Translations under genes and position numbers: made by a program
Assembly: GCF_029094505.1 (NCBI RefSeq)
Contig: NZ_CP119108.1
Location: 1,178,001 to 1,242,000 of the forward strand
Origin: Microbacterium horticulturae
GTDB lineage: Bacteria > Actinomycetota > Actinomycetes > Actinomycetales > Microbacteriaceae
Direction of reading: 5' to 3'
Length of the DNA stretch: 64,000 nt
Notes under the pieces: model-generated
Told to the model about the DNA's origin: nothing
Seen by the model: only the letters and a program-made list of their open reading frames with translations
Databases searched by the model: none
Part shown: in pieces, positions 17,323 through 25,809 of the stretch
Layout of the letters: every line of letters starts with the position of its first letter
Numbering within the stretch: position 1 is the stretch's first letter

Positions 17323-17739
17323 ATGCCGTTCTGGTTGCAGATTCTTCTCAGTGTCCTCGGTGGTATCGCGCTTTTGTGGGGTGCGTTGATTGTTGCGCTG
17401 CTTGTTCACTACCGGCGAGCTGACCGCTCCATCGATTGGCGGGAAATGGCCCGTCTGGCCCCCGACGCCGTCCGGCTCATCAAACGTCTGGCCTTCGACA
17501 AGGGTGTGCCGCGCCCTACCCGGTGGTGGCTGGGTGGCCTTCTCGTCTATCTGCTGTTACCGATCGACCTGGTCCCCGACTTCATCCCGGTACTCGGATA
17601 CCTCGACGACGCGATCCTCGTCGCGATCGGGTTGCGCTTCGCCATCACACACGCCGGCATGGACGCCCTTGAGCGAAACTGGCCAGGAACACCCGACGGG
17701 CTTGCCGCGCTCCTCGCGATCGCCAAAACGCGCGAGTAG
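17323..17739 (+). CDS. YkvA family (DUF1232) membrane protein
   Basis: A 138-aa protein with an N-terminal transmembrane helix (PFWLQILLSVLGGIALLWGALIVALLVHY begins it) and the DUF1232 core: RWWLGGLLVYLLLPIDLVPDFIPVLGYLDDAILVAIGLR. The PIDLVPDFIP stretch is the hallmark. The gene starts 12 bases after lgt, so it is probably in the same transcript. The biochemical role of the family is unknown. Confidence 0.85.
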   Translation: MPFWLQILLSVLGGIALLWGALIVALLVHYRRADRSIDWREMARLAPDAVRLIKRLAFDKGVPRPTRWWLGGLLVYLLLPIDLVPDFIPVLGYLDDAILVAIGLRFAITHAGMDALERNWPGTPDGLAALLAIAKTRE

Positions 17740-17777
17740 CGCCAGCGGAGGTCGGCGTCGCTGCCAGCATTGGTCGG

Positions 17778-17795
17778 CTACCCCACGGGGATACG
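17778..17795. promoter_or_regulatory. Possible CsoR-like box before the Csp gene
   Basis: TACCCC-AC-GGGGATA at 17779-17793 is an almost perfect GC-rich inverted repeat about 80 bases before the copper-storage gene. It resembles the G-tract palindromes bound by CsoR. No csoR gene is in the window. Confidence 0.4.
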
Positions 17796-17875
17796 GCATA
17801 CAACCCCCTTGCAGTCGCGCTGAGGCGCGCGAACCGTAGTAATCGTCGAACGATCAACGACGGAAGGAAACAGCC

Positions 17876-18280
17876 ATGTCCACCACCGCAGAAATGCTGC
17901 GAACGTATCCAAAGGATCTCGGCGGTATCGACCAAGAAGCGCTCTCCACCTGCATTGACGCGTGTGTGGAGTGCGCACAGGCCTGCACCGCATGCGCCGA
18001 CGCCTGCCTCAGCGAAGACATGGTCGCGGATCTCATCAAATGCATCCGCACGAACCTCGACTGCGCCGACCTGTGCGATGCAACAGCACGCATACTGTCC
18101 CGCCATACCGGCTACGACGCCAACCTCACCCGAGCAACGCTCGAGGCCTGCCGCACTGCATGCGCCAGCTGCGCCAGCGAATGCGAGCTACACGAAGACA
18201 TGCACGAGCACTGCCGCATCTGTGCCGAAGCGTGCCGACGCTGCGAGCGAGCGTGCACCGAACTGCTCCAAGCCCTCTGA
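17876..18280 (+). CDS. csp: Four-helix-bundle copper-storage protein (Csp-like)
   Basis: A 134-aa protein with 19 cysteines by my count, in CxxC and CxxxC spacing along amphipathic helices: CIDACVECAQACTACADACL, then CIRTNLDCADLCD, CRTACASCASECELHEDMHEHC and CAEACRRCERACTE. This is the four-helix bundle Csp/DUF326 design, which stores many Cu(I) ions inside the bundle. No signal peptide, so it is the cytosolic Csp3-like form. It has a good ribosome-binding site (GGAAGGAAA). The downstream DUF305 protein may be co-expressed. Confidence 0.9.
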   Translation: MSTTAEMLRTYPKDLGGIDQEALSTCIDACVECAQACTACADACLSEDMVADLIKCIRTNLDCADLCDATARILSRHTGYDANLTRATLEACRTACASCASECELHEDMHEHCRICAEACRRCERACTELLQAL

Positions 18281-18341
18281 CCACGGTTCGACACCTCCGG
18301 CCCCGGCCGAAACACCGAAACGAAAAGGAGGGCCGACCTTC

Positions 18342-18932
18342 ATGCCGACAGACAAGAAAACCGGCACCGATCAGGGACAGCACAAGCCCCGCAAGCAGAT
18401 GAACATGTACATCCGATTCGCGGCGATGATACTCACCGCGATGGTGGTGATGTACTGGGTGATGTTCGTTGGCTCCTGGGAATGGGCTCACGTCCGTTTC
18501 AGTGAAAGCCGGGTGTTCATGACGCTCACCATGGGTGGCACGATGGTGCTCATCATGCTCGGCTGGATGCTGAGCATGTACAAGAACACCAAAGCCAACA
18601 TCGCCATCATCACCGCGGGCGTGCTGCTGATCGGAGGCGGCGTCGTCCTCGACCGCAGTCAGATCACTGTTGACGACACGGCCTTCATGCGCGCCATGAT
18701 TCCCCACCACTCCATGGCGATCACCCGGGCCGAACGCGCTCAAATCCAGGACGTCCGCGTCTGCGAGCTCGCTGTCGAGATCAGCGAAGCGCAACGCCGC
18801 GAGATTCTCGAGATGGACTGGCTCATCCAAGACATCGAACGCAATGGCGTCGCGGCAACAGCTGAGCAAGCACAGACCCGACCCGTGCCGGTGTTCGAGG
18901 AATCAGCGGAGCGTGCATGCCCCACTGAATAG
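18342..18932 (+). CDS. DUF305 membrane protein
   Basis: A 196-aa protein. After a basic N-terminus there are three hydrophobic segments (about residues 24-105), then a DUF305 domain with DDTAFMRAMIPHHSMAITRAERAQI and EISEAQRREILEMDWLI. The HH-Met pattern is found in periplasmic or surface metal-responsive proteins, often beside copper genes. The start follows AAGGAGGG. It lies 62 bases after csp. A role in copper binding or export outside the membrane is inference. Confidence 0.83.
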   Translation: MPTDKKTGTDQGQHKPRKQMNMYIRFAAMILTAMVVMYWVMFVGSWEWAHVRFSESRVFMTLTMGGTMVLIMLGWMLSMYKNTKANIAIITAGVLLIGGGVVLDRSQITVDDTAFMRAMIPHHSMAITRAERAQIQDVRVCELAVEISEAQRREILEMDWLIQDIERNGVAATAEQAQTRPVPVFEESAERACPTE

Positions 18933-19021
18933 CGCTCACCATGGGACCACGACGCACCCCGCCTTTGCGCTCCCCTCACCGGACGTCCTTGAAAGATCGG
19001 GGTCACGACCAGTTGTCGGGC

Positions 19022-19480
19022 CTATCTCTTCCGGCCGCGACGGGTAGGGCGCGCTGCGGGCACCGTGTCCGGATCTTCCAGTTCGTGGCGGCTGCGGCGG
19101 GTGGGGGTGAAGGTGTGGATGTCGACGAGCGTGGGCGGCTGCACTGACCAAGGTGTGGGAGAGGTGACCCAGTCGATCAGATCGGCGGTGACGTCGGGGT
19201 CATTGACCTCGCCCAGCCAGACCGGCTCGGCTCCCCGGGTGCGATCTTCCTGTCCTGGGACGACGACGATGACGTTGGAGTGCTCGCACGCGTCGAGACA
19301 CTTGCTGACCAACACCTCGGCCGCGCCGCCGACGCGGGTACGGATGGTCGTGAGCTGCGCGGCATGATCGACGGCGGGGTGCTTTCGCCGGCTCCCACAG
19401 TCACCGCCGCGACAGACGATGACCAGCGCGTTCTCGGAATCCAACGCGGACGCGGCCGCGGCGGGACGTTTGGGTGTCAT
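19022..19480 (-). CDS. Thioredoxin-like [2Fe-2S] ferredoxin-domain protein
   Basis: A 152-aa protein. The region ALVIVCRGGDCGSRRKH, followed by TRVGGAAEVLVSKCLDACEHSNVIVVVPG, has the four-cysteine pattern (C-x4-C then C-x3-C) of thioredoxin-fold [2Fe-2S] ferredoxins such as the NuoE-like family. The C-terminal part after VTADLIDWV is basic and unstructured. It follows the P1B-4 ATPase gene with about 40 bases between. An electron-transfer or sensing role in the metal locus is inference. Confidence 0.72.
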   Translation of the reverse strand: MTPKRPAAAASALDSENALVIVCRGGDCGSRRKHPAVDHAAQLTTIRTRVGGAAEVLVSKCLDACEHSNVIVVVPGQEDRTRGAEPVWLGEVNDPDVTADLIDWVTSPTPWSVQPPTLVDIHTFTPTRRSRHELEDPDTVPAARPTRRGRKR

Positions 19481-19520
19481 GATCGGCCTCCGATAGACAG
19501 GGCTGGGCGGCAAGTGGTTC

Positions 19521-21419
19521 TCATGTCCAGGCGCTCTTACGTAGCAGTCGCAGCCCATTGAGGGCGACGATGACGGTAGATCCTTCGTGTCCGGCCACCG
19601 CGAGCGGCAACGGTAATGTGGCGATCAGGTCCCATGTCACCAGCACGGTGATGAAGGTCGCGGCGATGATCAGGTTCGCCACCACATACCGGTGCGCTTT
19701 GCGAGACAGGTTGATCACCGCCGGCACCGCCGACAGCTCGTCGCGGATGATCACCGCATCTGCAGTATCCAGGGCCAGGTCGGAGCCGTGCCGACCCATC
19801 GCGACGCCGATACTGGCCGCAGCCAGAGCGGGGGCGTCGTTGACCCCGTCGCCGACGACCATCACGGTGGCGCCGTCATCCTCGAGTCGTTTCACCGCGT
19901 CAGCCTTGTCAGCGGGGAGCAGCCGGGCGTGGACGACACGAATCCCGGTGCGTGCGGCGATGTCTGTGGCGGTGCGGTCGTTGTCCCCGGTGAGCAGGTG
20001 CACCGGCGATGCGGTGAGGGCTTCGGTTCGTGCGACCGAGGAGGCTGCGTCCGGGCGGAGTGCGTCATCGAGGGTGAGCGTTCCGACAGGTTCATTATCG
20101 ACCAGGACGTCCACGATCGTGCCGACCGTGCCCGATTCGTCAACCGTCTGCACGACGCGGACCAGGCGCCCGTCGACGACCCCTTCGACCCCGTGGCCGG
20201 GGATCGCCCGAAAGTTCGTAGCAGGGGTGGTGCCCTCCGGGACGGCGCGGACGATGGCCCGCCCGATCGGGTGCTCGCTGTGCTGCTCTACAGCGGCCGC
20301 CCACGCCAGCACCGACTGGCGGGTGTGCCCGGGCCGTGCGGTGACGTCTCTCACTACGGGGGCGCCGTGGGTGAGCGTTCCGGTCTTATCGAACGCGACC
20401 AGCGAGGTCCGGCCGAGGCGTTCCATCACGGTCGCGGATTTGACCAGCACCCCGTGCCGTCCCGCGTTCGCGATCGACGCGAGCAACGGCGGCATGGTGG
20501 AGAGGACCACCGCACACGGAGATGCCACGATCATGAAGGTGATCGCGCGCAGCAGCGCCTCCCGGAAGTCGGTACCGAACATCAACGGGACGAAGAACAC
20601 CAGCAGGGTCGCCGCGACCACACCGAGGGAATATCGTTGCTCGACCTTCTCGATGAACATCTGCCGTTGGGACTTCGTCTCCGAGGCCTCGGACACCATC
20701 GTCACCACCCGGGCGATGACGGACTCGCTGGCGGGGCGGGTGACCCGGACGGTGAGAGCGCCGGTGCCGTTCACGGTTCCGGAGAGCACGTCCTGCCCTT
20801 CGCCGCGTCGGACCGGCATCGACTCCCCGGTCATCGCTGCCTGGTCGACTTCGCTGACCCCGTCGACCACGATCCCGTCCGCGCCGATGCGCTCACCGGG
20901 GCGCACCAGGATCAGATCCCCGACCTCCAGAGCGGATGTCGGAACCTCCGCCAGGTCCTCACGGTCCCGGCGGCGGGTGAGGCGTGTGGCGTGTTCTGGT
21001 GCGAGCGTCAAGAGGCTGCTCACGGAGTCCGCGGTGCGCTGAGTGACGAGAGCTTCAAGGGCGCCGCTGGTGGCGAAGATGACGATCAGAAGCGCGCCAT
21101 CGAACACCTGTCCGATCGCGGCGGCGGCGATCGCGGCGACGATCATCAACAGATCCACGTCGAGAACCTTGTTCCGAAGCGCCGTCAGACCCGCCCAGGC
21201 CGGCTCCCACCCGCCCGCAACGTACCCGACAAGATACAGCGTCCACCACACCGGCTCCGGGGCACCGGCCACCTGCAGCGGCCACGCGACCAGAAACAGC
21301 AACAGAGCAAGAGCCGCCCACCGCACCTCGGGCAAACGTGCCCCGGTGACGAAGATCGATGGTGGCTTCGGCAGTGCCCGGCCCCCAGGGCGCAGCCCCG
21401 GTTCGGTGAGGATGCTCAT
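19521..21419 (-). CDS. P1B-4-type heavy-metal ATPase (CtpD/CoaT-like)
   Basis: A 632-aa P-type ATPase. The phosphorylation site is FDKTGTLTHG, the actuator loop has MTGES, and the hinge is MVVGDGVNDAPALA. The metal-site motifs are SPC in helix 4 (MIVASPCAVVLSTMPP) and HEGST near the C-terminus, which identify the P1B-4 class (Co, with Zn/Cd/Ni/Fe in some). There is no N-terminal HMA domain, as usual for this class. Its ATG overlaps the stop of the ArsR repressor gene, so the pump is controlled by it. Confidence 0.93.
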   Translation of the reverse strand: MSILTEPGLRPGGRALPKPPSIFVTGARLPEVRWAALALLLFLVAWPLQVAGAPEPVWWTLYLVGYVAGGWEPAWAGLTALRNKVLDVDLLMIVAAIAAAAIGQVFDGALLIVIFATSGALEALVTQRTADSVSSLLTLAPEHATRLTRRRDREDLAEVPTSALEVGDLILVRPGERIGADGIVVDGVSEVDQAAMTGESMPVRRGEGQDVLSGTVNGTGALTVRVTRPASESVIARVVTMVSEASETKSQRQMFIEKVEQRYSLGVVAATLLVFFVPLMFGTDFREALLRAITFMIVASPCAVVLSTMPPLLASIANAGRHGVLVKSATVMERLGRTSLVAFDKTGTLTHGAPVVRDVTARPGHTRQSVLAWAAAVEQHSEHPIGRAIVRAVPEGTTPATNFRAIPGHGVEGVVDGRLVRVVQTVDESGTVGTIVDVLVDNEPVGTLTLDDALRPDAASSVARTEALTASPVHLLTGDNDRTATDIAARTGIRVVHARLLPADKADAVKRLEDDGATVMVVGDGVNDAPALAAASIGVAMGRHGSDLALDTADAVIIRDELSAVPAVINLSRKAHRYVVANLIIAATFITVLVTWDLIATLPLPLAVAGHEGSTVIVALNGLRLLRKSAWT

Positions 21420-21823
21420 ACGTCCGCGCTCTGAAGGCGCGGTTCTGCGGAGGCGGTTTCTACCGTGGCCGCCTCCGGGTGGTGGTGGCGGGGGGTGCCG
21501 CCCAGGGAGTGCTCGGCCTGGAAGATCGCATCTCGGACCAGCTGCGACGCGTGCTCATTCTCCAGCCGGTAAAACACCCGGGTCCCGTCCTGCCGGGTCG
21601 AGACGATACGCGCCAGCCGGAGCTTGGCAAGATGCTGCGACACCGACGGCGGGGCCTTATCCACCATCTCCGCCAGGTCGTTCACGGACAGCTCCCCGGC
21701 CTCACGCAACGCCAGAATCAACCGCACGCGCGTCGCATCGGCAAGCATCCCGAAGATCTCAACCGCCAGCTCGACGAAGTCGCTCTCGGGCATCCGACCA
21801 CAAACCTTACTATCTGCATTCAT
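21416..21823 (-). CDS. ArsR/SmtB family metalloregulator of the P1B-4 ATPase
   Basis: A 135-aa repressor: MLADATRVRLILALREAGELSV, recognition helix VDKAPPSVSQHLAKLRLARIV, wing STRQDGTRVFYRLENEHASQL, and a C-terminal tail EHSLGGTPRHHHPEAATVE with four His. C-terminal His clusters occur in Ni/Co sensors such as NmtR, which fits the P1B-4 ATPase it precedes. It is a close paralogue of the repressor at 15818. A palindrome overlaps its start. Confidence 0.88.
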   Translation of the reverse strand: MNADSKVCGRMPESDFVELAVEIFGMLADATRVRLILALREAGELSVNDLAEMVDKAPPSVSQHLAKLRLARIVSTRQDGTRVFYRLENEHASQLVRDAIFQAEHSLGGTPRHHHPEAATVETASAEPRLQSADV

Positions 21824-21832
21824 GCGTAGATA
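21811..21832. promoter_or_regulatory. ArsR-type operator
   Basis: TATCT (21811-21815) with AGATA (21828-21832) and the inner pair GCAT/ATGC (21816-21819, 21822-21825) form an imperfect palindrome covering the repressor start codon (21821-21823). It shares TATCTGCAT.CATGC with the operator at 16150. Confidence 0.65.
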
Positions 21833-21870
21833 ATAACATCTTCGTTGGATCGACGGGGTACCGTCGAAGG

Positions 21871-22071
21871 ATGACCATCAAGACGTACGTTGCGGTATTG
21901 CACGATGGACCGACACCCACCGATGCGGGGCAGCCCGTTCTGTGCCCGTTTCAGCCGGACGGCATGCCCAAGCCCGTTATCGATCACGAGGGCGTGATCT
22001 ATCGCCTGAGCGACACACAGAATGCACCGGGCACATTCGACTACCTGAAGACACCGGCGCAGCCGCGCTGA
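21871..22071 (+). CDS. Small hypothetical protein (66 aa)
   Basis: A 66-aa soluble protein that begins MTIKTYVAVLHDGPTPTDAG and continues with QPVLCPFQPDGMPKPVIDHEGVIYRLS. It is divergent from the ArsR gene; only 40 bases separate the starts, so the operator there could also act on it. The spacing of GAAGG to the ATG is too short for a normal ribosome-binding site, so a leaderless transcript is possible. Function unknown. Confidence 0.55.
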   Translation: MTIKTYVAVLHDGPTPTDAGQPVLCPFQPDGMPKPVIDHEGVIYRLSDTQNAPGTFDYLKTPAQPR

Positions 22072-22273
22072 AGATCCTCGGCCTTCGCGAGGGTCCGTAG
22101 TCAGCTGAGTCCCTCAACCGGCTGTGGCCTTATCGCCAGGCAACGCGAGCGGTTGCACGTGGAGAATCCTGTCCGTGAAGACGATGAACGAGCCTCGAGA
22201 TCGCATGTGAGACCGTTTGGAGCCGATGAGGCGGGCGATGTCCTCAGTGGTTTTTTCGATCGTGCCGTCGGCG

Positions 22274-23143
22274 TCACCTTCTCCGCTGCGTCCGATGCGC
22301 GCCTGGAACCAGGGAGGGGCTTGGACGAGACCCGTCGGGATCTTGTTGCTCGTGCAGGACGCGAGCGGTGAGGTAGAGCTGGTGTGCGGTGATGACCAGA
22401 GCGAGCCAGGCAGCGCCGAGCATCCAGGCACCGAGGACGTCGGTTGCCCAGTGGTGTCCGAGGTAGATCCGATCGATGCCTGTGGTGAAGGCGAAGAGTG
22501 CGGCGGTGGCGATCGTGACGGTCTTGGCCCGGAAGGTCGTCTGACGCAGGATGAGCAGGTAGGCGATCACCCCTATGACTGTCACCGCGTTCAATGTGTG
22601 CCCGCTCGGGAAGGATGCCGAGTGTTCATACGGGGGCACCGCATCGGCGAGAGGAGGCCGGTCGCGTCCGAACAGTTGTTTTCCTACGACCGTCATGAGG
22701 AGCGACCCGCCGCCGCTGGCGACGATCAGGATCACTGGCGTCCAGGATCGGCGATGGATCGAGAGAATCGCCATCGCAGCGATGGCGATGATGGGCATGC
22801 CAACGGGACCGGCGATATGGGTGTATCCGGTGAGGATCACGTCGAGAAATGGCGATCGGAGGGAAAGAACGAAGTCGAGCAGGGGGCGGTCGAGACCGGC
22901 TACCCCATCTGCGTCGGTGATGTTGTCGTACACCTGGGCGGCAGCGACGCTAAGCACGAGAACGAGAATCAGCCCAAACGCCAGGATTAGGATCAATGCA
23001 CCGTTCGGTCCGAGTCGTTCGCTGACCGTGCGCACACCATGGGCGAGGCGACGCCACACTGAGTTACTCCGCCGTGGAGAGATCCGGCTATCGTGTGCGA
23101 TCTCACCGGGATCTCCGTGATCAGGCTTTTCGGCTCGAATCAT
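22274..23143 (-). CDS. PAP2 family phosphatase
   Basis: A 289-aa membrane phosphatase of the PAP2 superfamily (lipid or pyrophosphate phosphatase). The three motifs are present: KQLFGRDRPP, SFPSGHT and GIDRIYLGHHWATDVL. There is an N-terminal helix and five more hydrophobic segments. The ATG at 23143 has GGAG six bases ahead. The C-terminus, rich in Arg/Ser/Pro, may have shifted frame: the next frame stays open to 22114 and reads plausibly (GTIEKTTEDIARLIGSKR). Its link to metal resistance is unclear. Confidence 0.88.
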   Translation of the reverse strand: MIRAEKPDHGDPGEIAHDSRISPRRSNSVWRRLAHGVRTVSERLGPNGALILILAFGLILVLVLSVAAAQVYDNITDADGVAGLDRPLLDFVLSLRSPFLDVILTGYTHIAGPVGMPIIAIAAMAILSIHRRSWTPVILIVASGGGSLLMTVVGKQLFGRDRPPLADAVPPYEHSASFPSGHTLNAVTVIGVIAYLLILRQTTFRAKTVTIATAALFAFTTGIDRIYLGHHWATDVLGAWMLGAAWLALVITAHQLYLTARVLHEQQDPDGSRPSPSLVPGAHRTQRRR

Positions 23144-23385
23144 GCCGGGCTCCAATCGATAAGGGCCTTAATCCTGTGATACGTTCTCACGATCGGCCAA
23201 GAGCCTGCGGCGAGGCTCCCGCAGACCAACCTCCGACCTCCGGCCGACAACCTTCCCGGATCGGCAATCGTATACCGGGTACGGCGGCTCTCTGGCAACA
23301 CTGTCCTGCCGCTCCATCACATGACGACTTCACGGAGGTGCCGCGCGATCGCAGACCAGATGCAGCCGGGCGGCGTCAACGACTC

Positions 23386-23424
23386 GAGGGTCTGCGCCGG
23401 CGCAAATGCCGGGCGCAGACCCTC
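23386..23424 (-). terminator. Strong hairpin after the PepSY gene
   Basis: GAGGGTCTGCGCC (23386-23398) pairs perfectly with GGCGCAGACCCTC (23412-23424), 13-bp stem and 13-nt loop. It lies 20 bases after the stop of the PepSY gene, in its direction. No T tract, as usual in high-GC genomes. The rest of the 300-base gap to the PAP2 gene holds no recognisable gene. Confidence 0.75.
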
Positions 23425-23443
23425 ACGGTCGCAGGCGACGCAA

Positions 23444-23959
23444 TCAGTCCGAGGTCTCCGAGTCTGCGGTGTCTTGTGCGAGAACTGTTCCGTCGCCGGC
23501 ATCGATCTTGACATCGATGACGGTGCCGTCGGCGGTGGTGACCTCGATGCCGTAGACGACGAACCCGTTCTCGTTCTCGAGCTGTGCGGCGGCGGCCGTC
23601 CCGGAGACCGCCTTCAGTGCGACCGCAGTGGCCTCCTCTGGCGTGACTTTCGCGAGGCTTTCCAGGGCGGTCGACTGTGCAGCTTCGGCAGCGGAGTCAT
23701 CCGCCCCTTCTGCGCCTTCCGTCCCTTCCGCAGCTTCTGCGCCTTCGGCGCCCTTGGCGCCGTCGGCTTCCTCGGTGTCGGCTGTGCCGTCGTTTGGAGC
23801 GGGGATGGTTCCGACGTAGCCGGGGTCCTGCTCGCTGTTGGTGGTATTTGCCGGGGCGCTTGCCGCGCCGGTAGTGGCGACGGCCACTCCGGTGCCGCCC
23901 AGGGCGAGTGCGGTGACGAGTGCGCCGGTGGCGATCGCCCGCTTGGCTGTTGTCTTCAT
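23444..23959 (-). CDS. Exported PepSY-domain protein
   Basis: A 171-aa protein with an N-terminal signal peptide (KTTAKRAIATGALVTALAL), a low-complexity acidic linker of Gly-Ala-Glu units (about residues 65-90), and a C-terminal PepSY-like domain: KVTPEEATAVALKAVSG then FVVYGIEVTTADGTVIDVKIDAGDG. The start follows GAAGGAG. PepSY proteins are exported and often sit next to two-component systems, as here (HK and RR genes lie just upstream on the same strand). It may be their target or a ligand-binding partner (inference). Confidence 0.83.
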   Translation of the reverse strand: MKTTAKRAIATGALVTALALGGTGVAVATTGAASAPANTTNSEQDPGYVGTIPAPNDGTADTEEADGAKGAEGAEAAEGTEGAEGADDSAAEAAQSTALESLAKVTPEEATAVALKAVSGTAAAAQLENENGFVVYGIEVTTADGTVIDVKIDAGDGTVLAQDTADSETSD

Positions 23960-24145
23960 GCTGTTCTCCTTCGCGGTGTCGTTCACCGCCGCAGTGGCGG
24001 TTGCGGACTGCCTTTCGTTGAAGATCGAGTGAGTTCTCGACTGTGAATACAGGCTAAGAAGAAGGCGATGAGATGAACGTGAGAGCGCCAGAATTGCCTC
24101 CGGACCGTCGCCCGTTGGCTCTGTCGGTGGACCATCCGTTCGCGG

Positions 24146-25099
24146 TCAGCGCGTGGCGGTCGGTATTTTGAAGGTGACCGTGCTCCCGCGCCCGGGCCAG
24201 GATTCGAGAGCGATGGAGCCGTCATGGGCCTGCATGATCTGCTTTGTCAACGCCAACCCCAATCCGTGCCCCGGGGTGGTTCGTGATGTTTCGGCACGCC
24301 AGAACCGGTCGAAAGCATGGACGAGTTCTGCGGGAGTCATTCCGATACCGTCGTCGTCAATCCGGATCACGGCTGCACCCCCGTCGCCGCGGGTGGTACT
24401 GAGGGTGACAGCGCCGCCCGGGCCGCTGAACTTCACTGCGTTGTCGAGGACGTTCCCGATCGCGCGCGAGAGGAGTTCGGCTGATCCACGCACCGGTAGC
24501 GGGGGCCCAGTGTCGACGGCGATGTGAACATCGTCGCGGCGGCCCGCAGCAGCGACGACCAGCTCCGGAAGGATCTCATTCAGATCGATCAGGGTGAAGC
24601 TGTCGGAGAGTTCCGCCTTGCTCGTGCGGGACAGTTTCAGCAGGTCCTCGGTAAGCCGGATGAGCCCACCCGTGGCCGTAAGTGCGACAGTGATCGCTTC
24701 CTGATACTCGGCGGGTGAACGGGAGCGACTCAGAGCCAGTTCGAGTTCCCCCTGGATGACGCTGAGCGGGGTGCGCATCTCGTGGGAAGCACCATCGACG
24801 AACTGCTGTTGTCGTTCGAAGCTGACCCGGATCGGTTTCAGCGCCGAACGTGCCATCAGCCAGCTGAACAGCGGGATGACGACGAGGAGGCAGGCATAGA
24901 ACACGATCAGCGCAGTGCGCAGCAACGCGAATCCTTGCTCCGCGGCATTAACTGCGCCTTCGCCATCGCTCTCGGCGGCGTCGAAGTCGAACGTTCCGGT
25001 GACGAACGTGTACACGCCGATCGCGAAGATCGCGAAGATCGCCAGCTGGATGACCGTGTACGCGACGGTGAGGCGGATCGTCGCACGGCGGAAGATCAT
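24146..25099 (-). CDS. Sensor histidine kinase
   Basis: A 317-aa membrane kinase. Two transmembrane helices (about residues 10-35 and 60-85) enclose a short extracellular loop rich in Asp/Glu. Then come the H-box GASHEMRTPLSVIQGE, N-box AIGNVLDNAVKFSG, G1 box DDDGIGM, F-box FDRFWRAE and G2 box GHGLGLALTKQ. The ATG overlaps the regulator stop (ATGA). With the short periplasmic part, it probably senses a membrane or metal signal. It forms a pair with the OmpR-type regulator. Confidence 0.93.
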   Translation of the reverse strand: MIFRRATIRLTVAYTVIQLAIFAIFAIGVYTFVTGTFDFDAAESDGEGAVNAAEQGFALLRTALIVFYACLLVVIPLFSWLMARSALKPIRVSFERQQQFVDGASHEMRTPLSVIQGELELALSRSRSPAEYQEAITVALTATGGLIRLTEDLLKLSRTSKAELSDSFTLIDLNEILPELVVAAAGRRDDVHIAVDTGPPLPVRGSAELLSRAIGNVLDNAVKFSGPGGAVTLSTTRGDGGAAVIRIDDDGIGMTPAELVHAFDRFWRAETSRTTPGHGLGLALTKQIMQAHDGSIALESWPGRGSTVTFKIPTATR

Positions 25100-25776
25100 T
25101 CGTCTGCCGCGATCAGATAACCGGCGCCCCGGCGAGTCTGGATGATGTCGGATTCACCGGGCGTGGACAGCTTTTGGCGAAGGTAGCGGATGTACGTTTG
25201 CACGACGTTGCTGAACCCCTCGTAGTTGCTGTCCCAGGCATGGTCGATCAGTTCGGTGGAACTGATGATCGTACCTGCGTTGCGCATCAGGTACTCCAGG
25301 ACCGCATACTCCTTGGGGGTGAGGTCGATGGTACGCCCATCGCGGATCGCCGTCTGTGTGGAGGGAATCAGGGTGACGCCCTGGGCGGTGAGCACCGGCG
25401 GCTGTGCGCGCGGCGCGCGGCGCAGCAGCGCCCGGGTACGGGCCAACAACTCGACCAGGTGGAACGGTTTGACGATGTAATCATCGGCGCCCGCGTCCAG
25501 CCCCGCGACCTTGGAGCGCATCGAGTCCAGCGCGGTCAGCATCAGCACCGGCGTGTCGTGGTTGATCTCGCGGATGCGCCGACAGACGCCCATGCCGCCG
25601 TCCGGCAGTCCGGGGAGCATCAGATCCAGGACGACCAGGTCGTACGTGTCGATCTCGAATGCTTCGATCCCGCCCGGAGCGGTTCCGGCGATGGTGACGG
25701 CATACCCGGTCTCAGCGAGGGCGCGGCGGATGACGTCGCCGAGCGCGACGTCATCCTCGACGACGAGAATCCTCAC
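25096..25776 (-). CDS. OmpR/PhoB-type response regulator
   Basis: A 226-aa regulator: receiver domain with acidic pair VEDD (residues 6-9), phospho-acceptor Asp in LVVLDLMLPG, and VKPFH lysine; then the winged-helix output domain with IDLTPKEYAVLEYLMRN and VVQTYIRYLRQKL. It is the fifth gene of the operon ABC ATPase-permease-permease-lipoprotein-RR-HK. Confidence 0.94.
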   Translation of the reverse strand: MRILVVEDDVALGDVIRRALAETGYAVTIAGTAPGGIEAFEIDTYDLVVLDLMLPGLPDGGMGVCRRIREINHDTPVLMLTALDSMRSKVAGLDAGADDYIVKPFHLVELLARTRALLRRAPRAQPPVLTAQGVTLIPSTQTAIRDGRTIDLTPKEYAVLEYLMRNAGTIISSTELIDHAWDSNYEGFSNVVQTYIRYLRQKLSTPGESDIIQTRRGAGYLIAADE

Positions 25777-25809
25777 CGGGCACCCGCCTGCCGCAGGCCG
25801 GGGCGTCGG

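Noticed and set aside
19558..21434. Two plus-strand frames of about 490 and 580 codons over the P1B-4 ATPase
   Set aside because: Antisense to a protein with all P-type ATPase motifs; composition is Ser/Thr/Arg- or Asp/His-rich without any motif.
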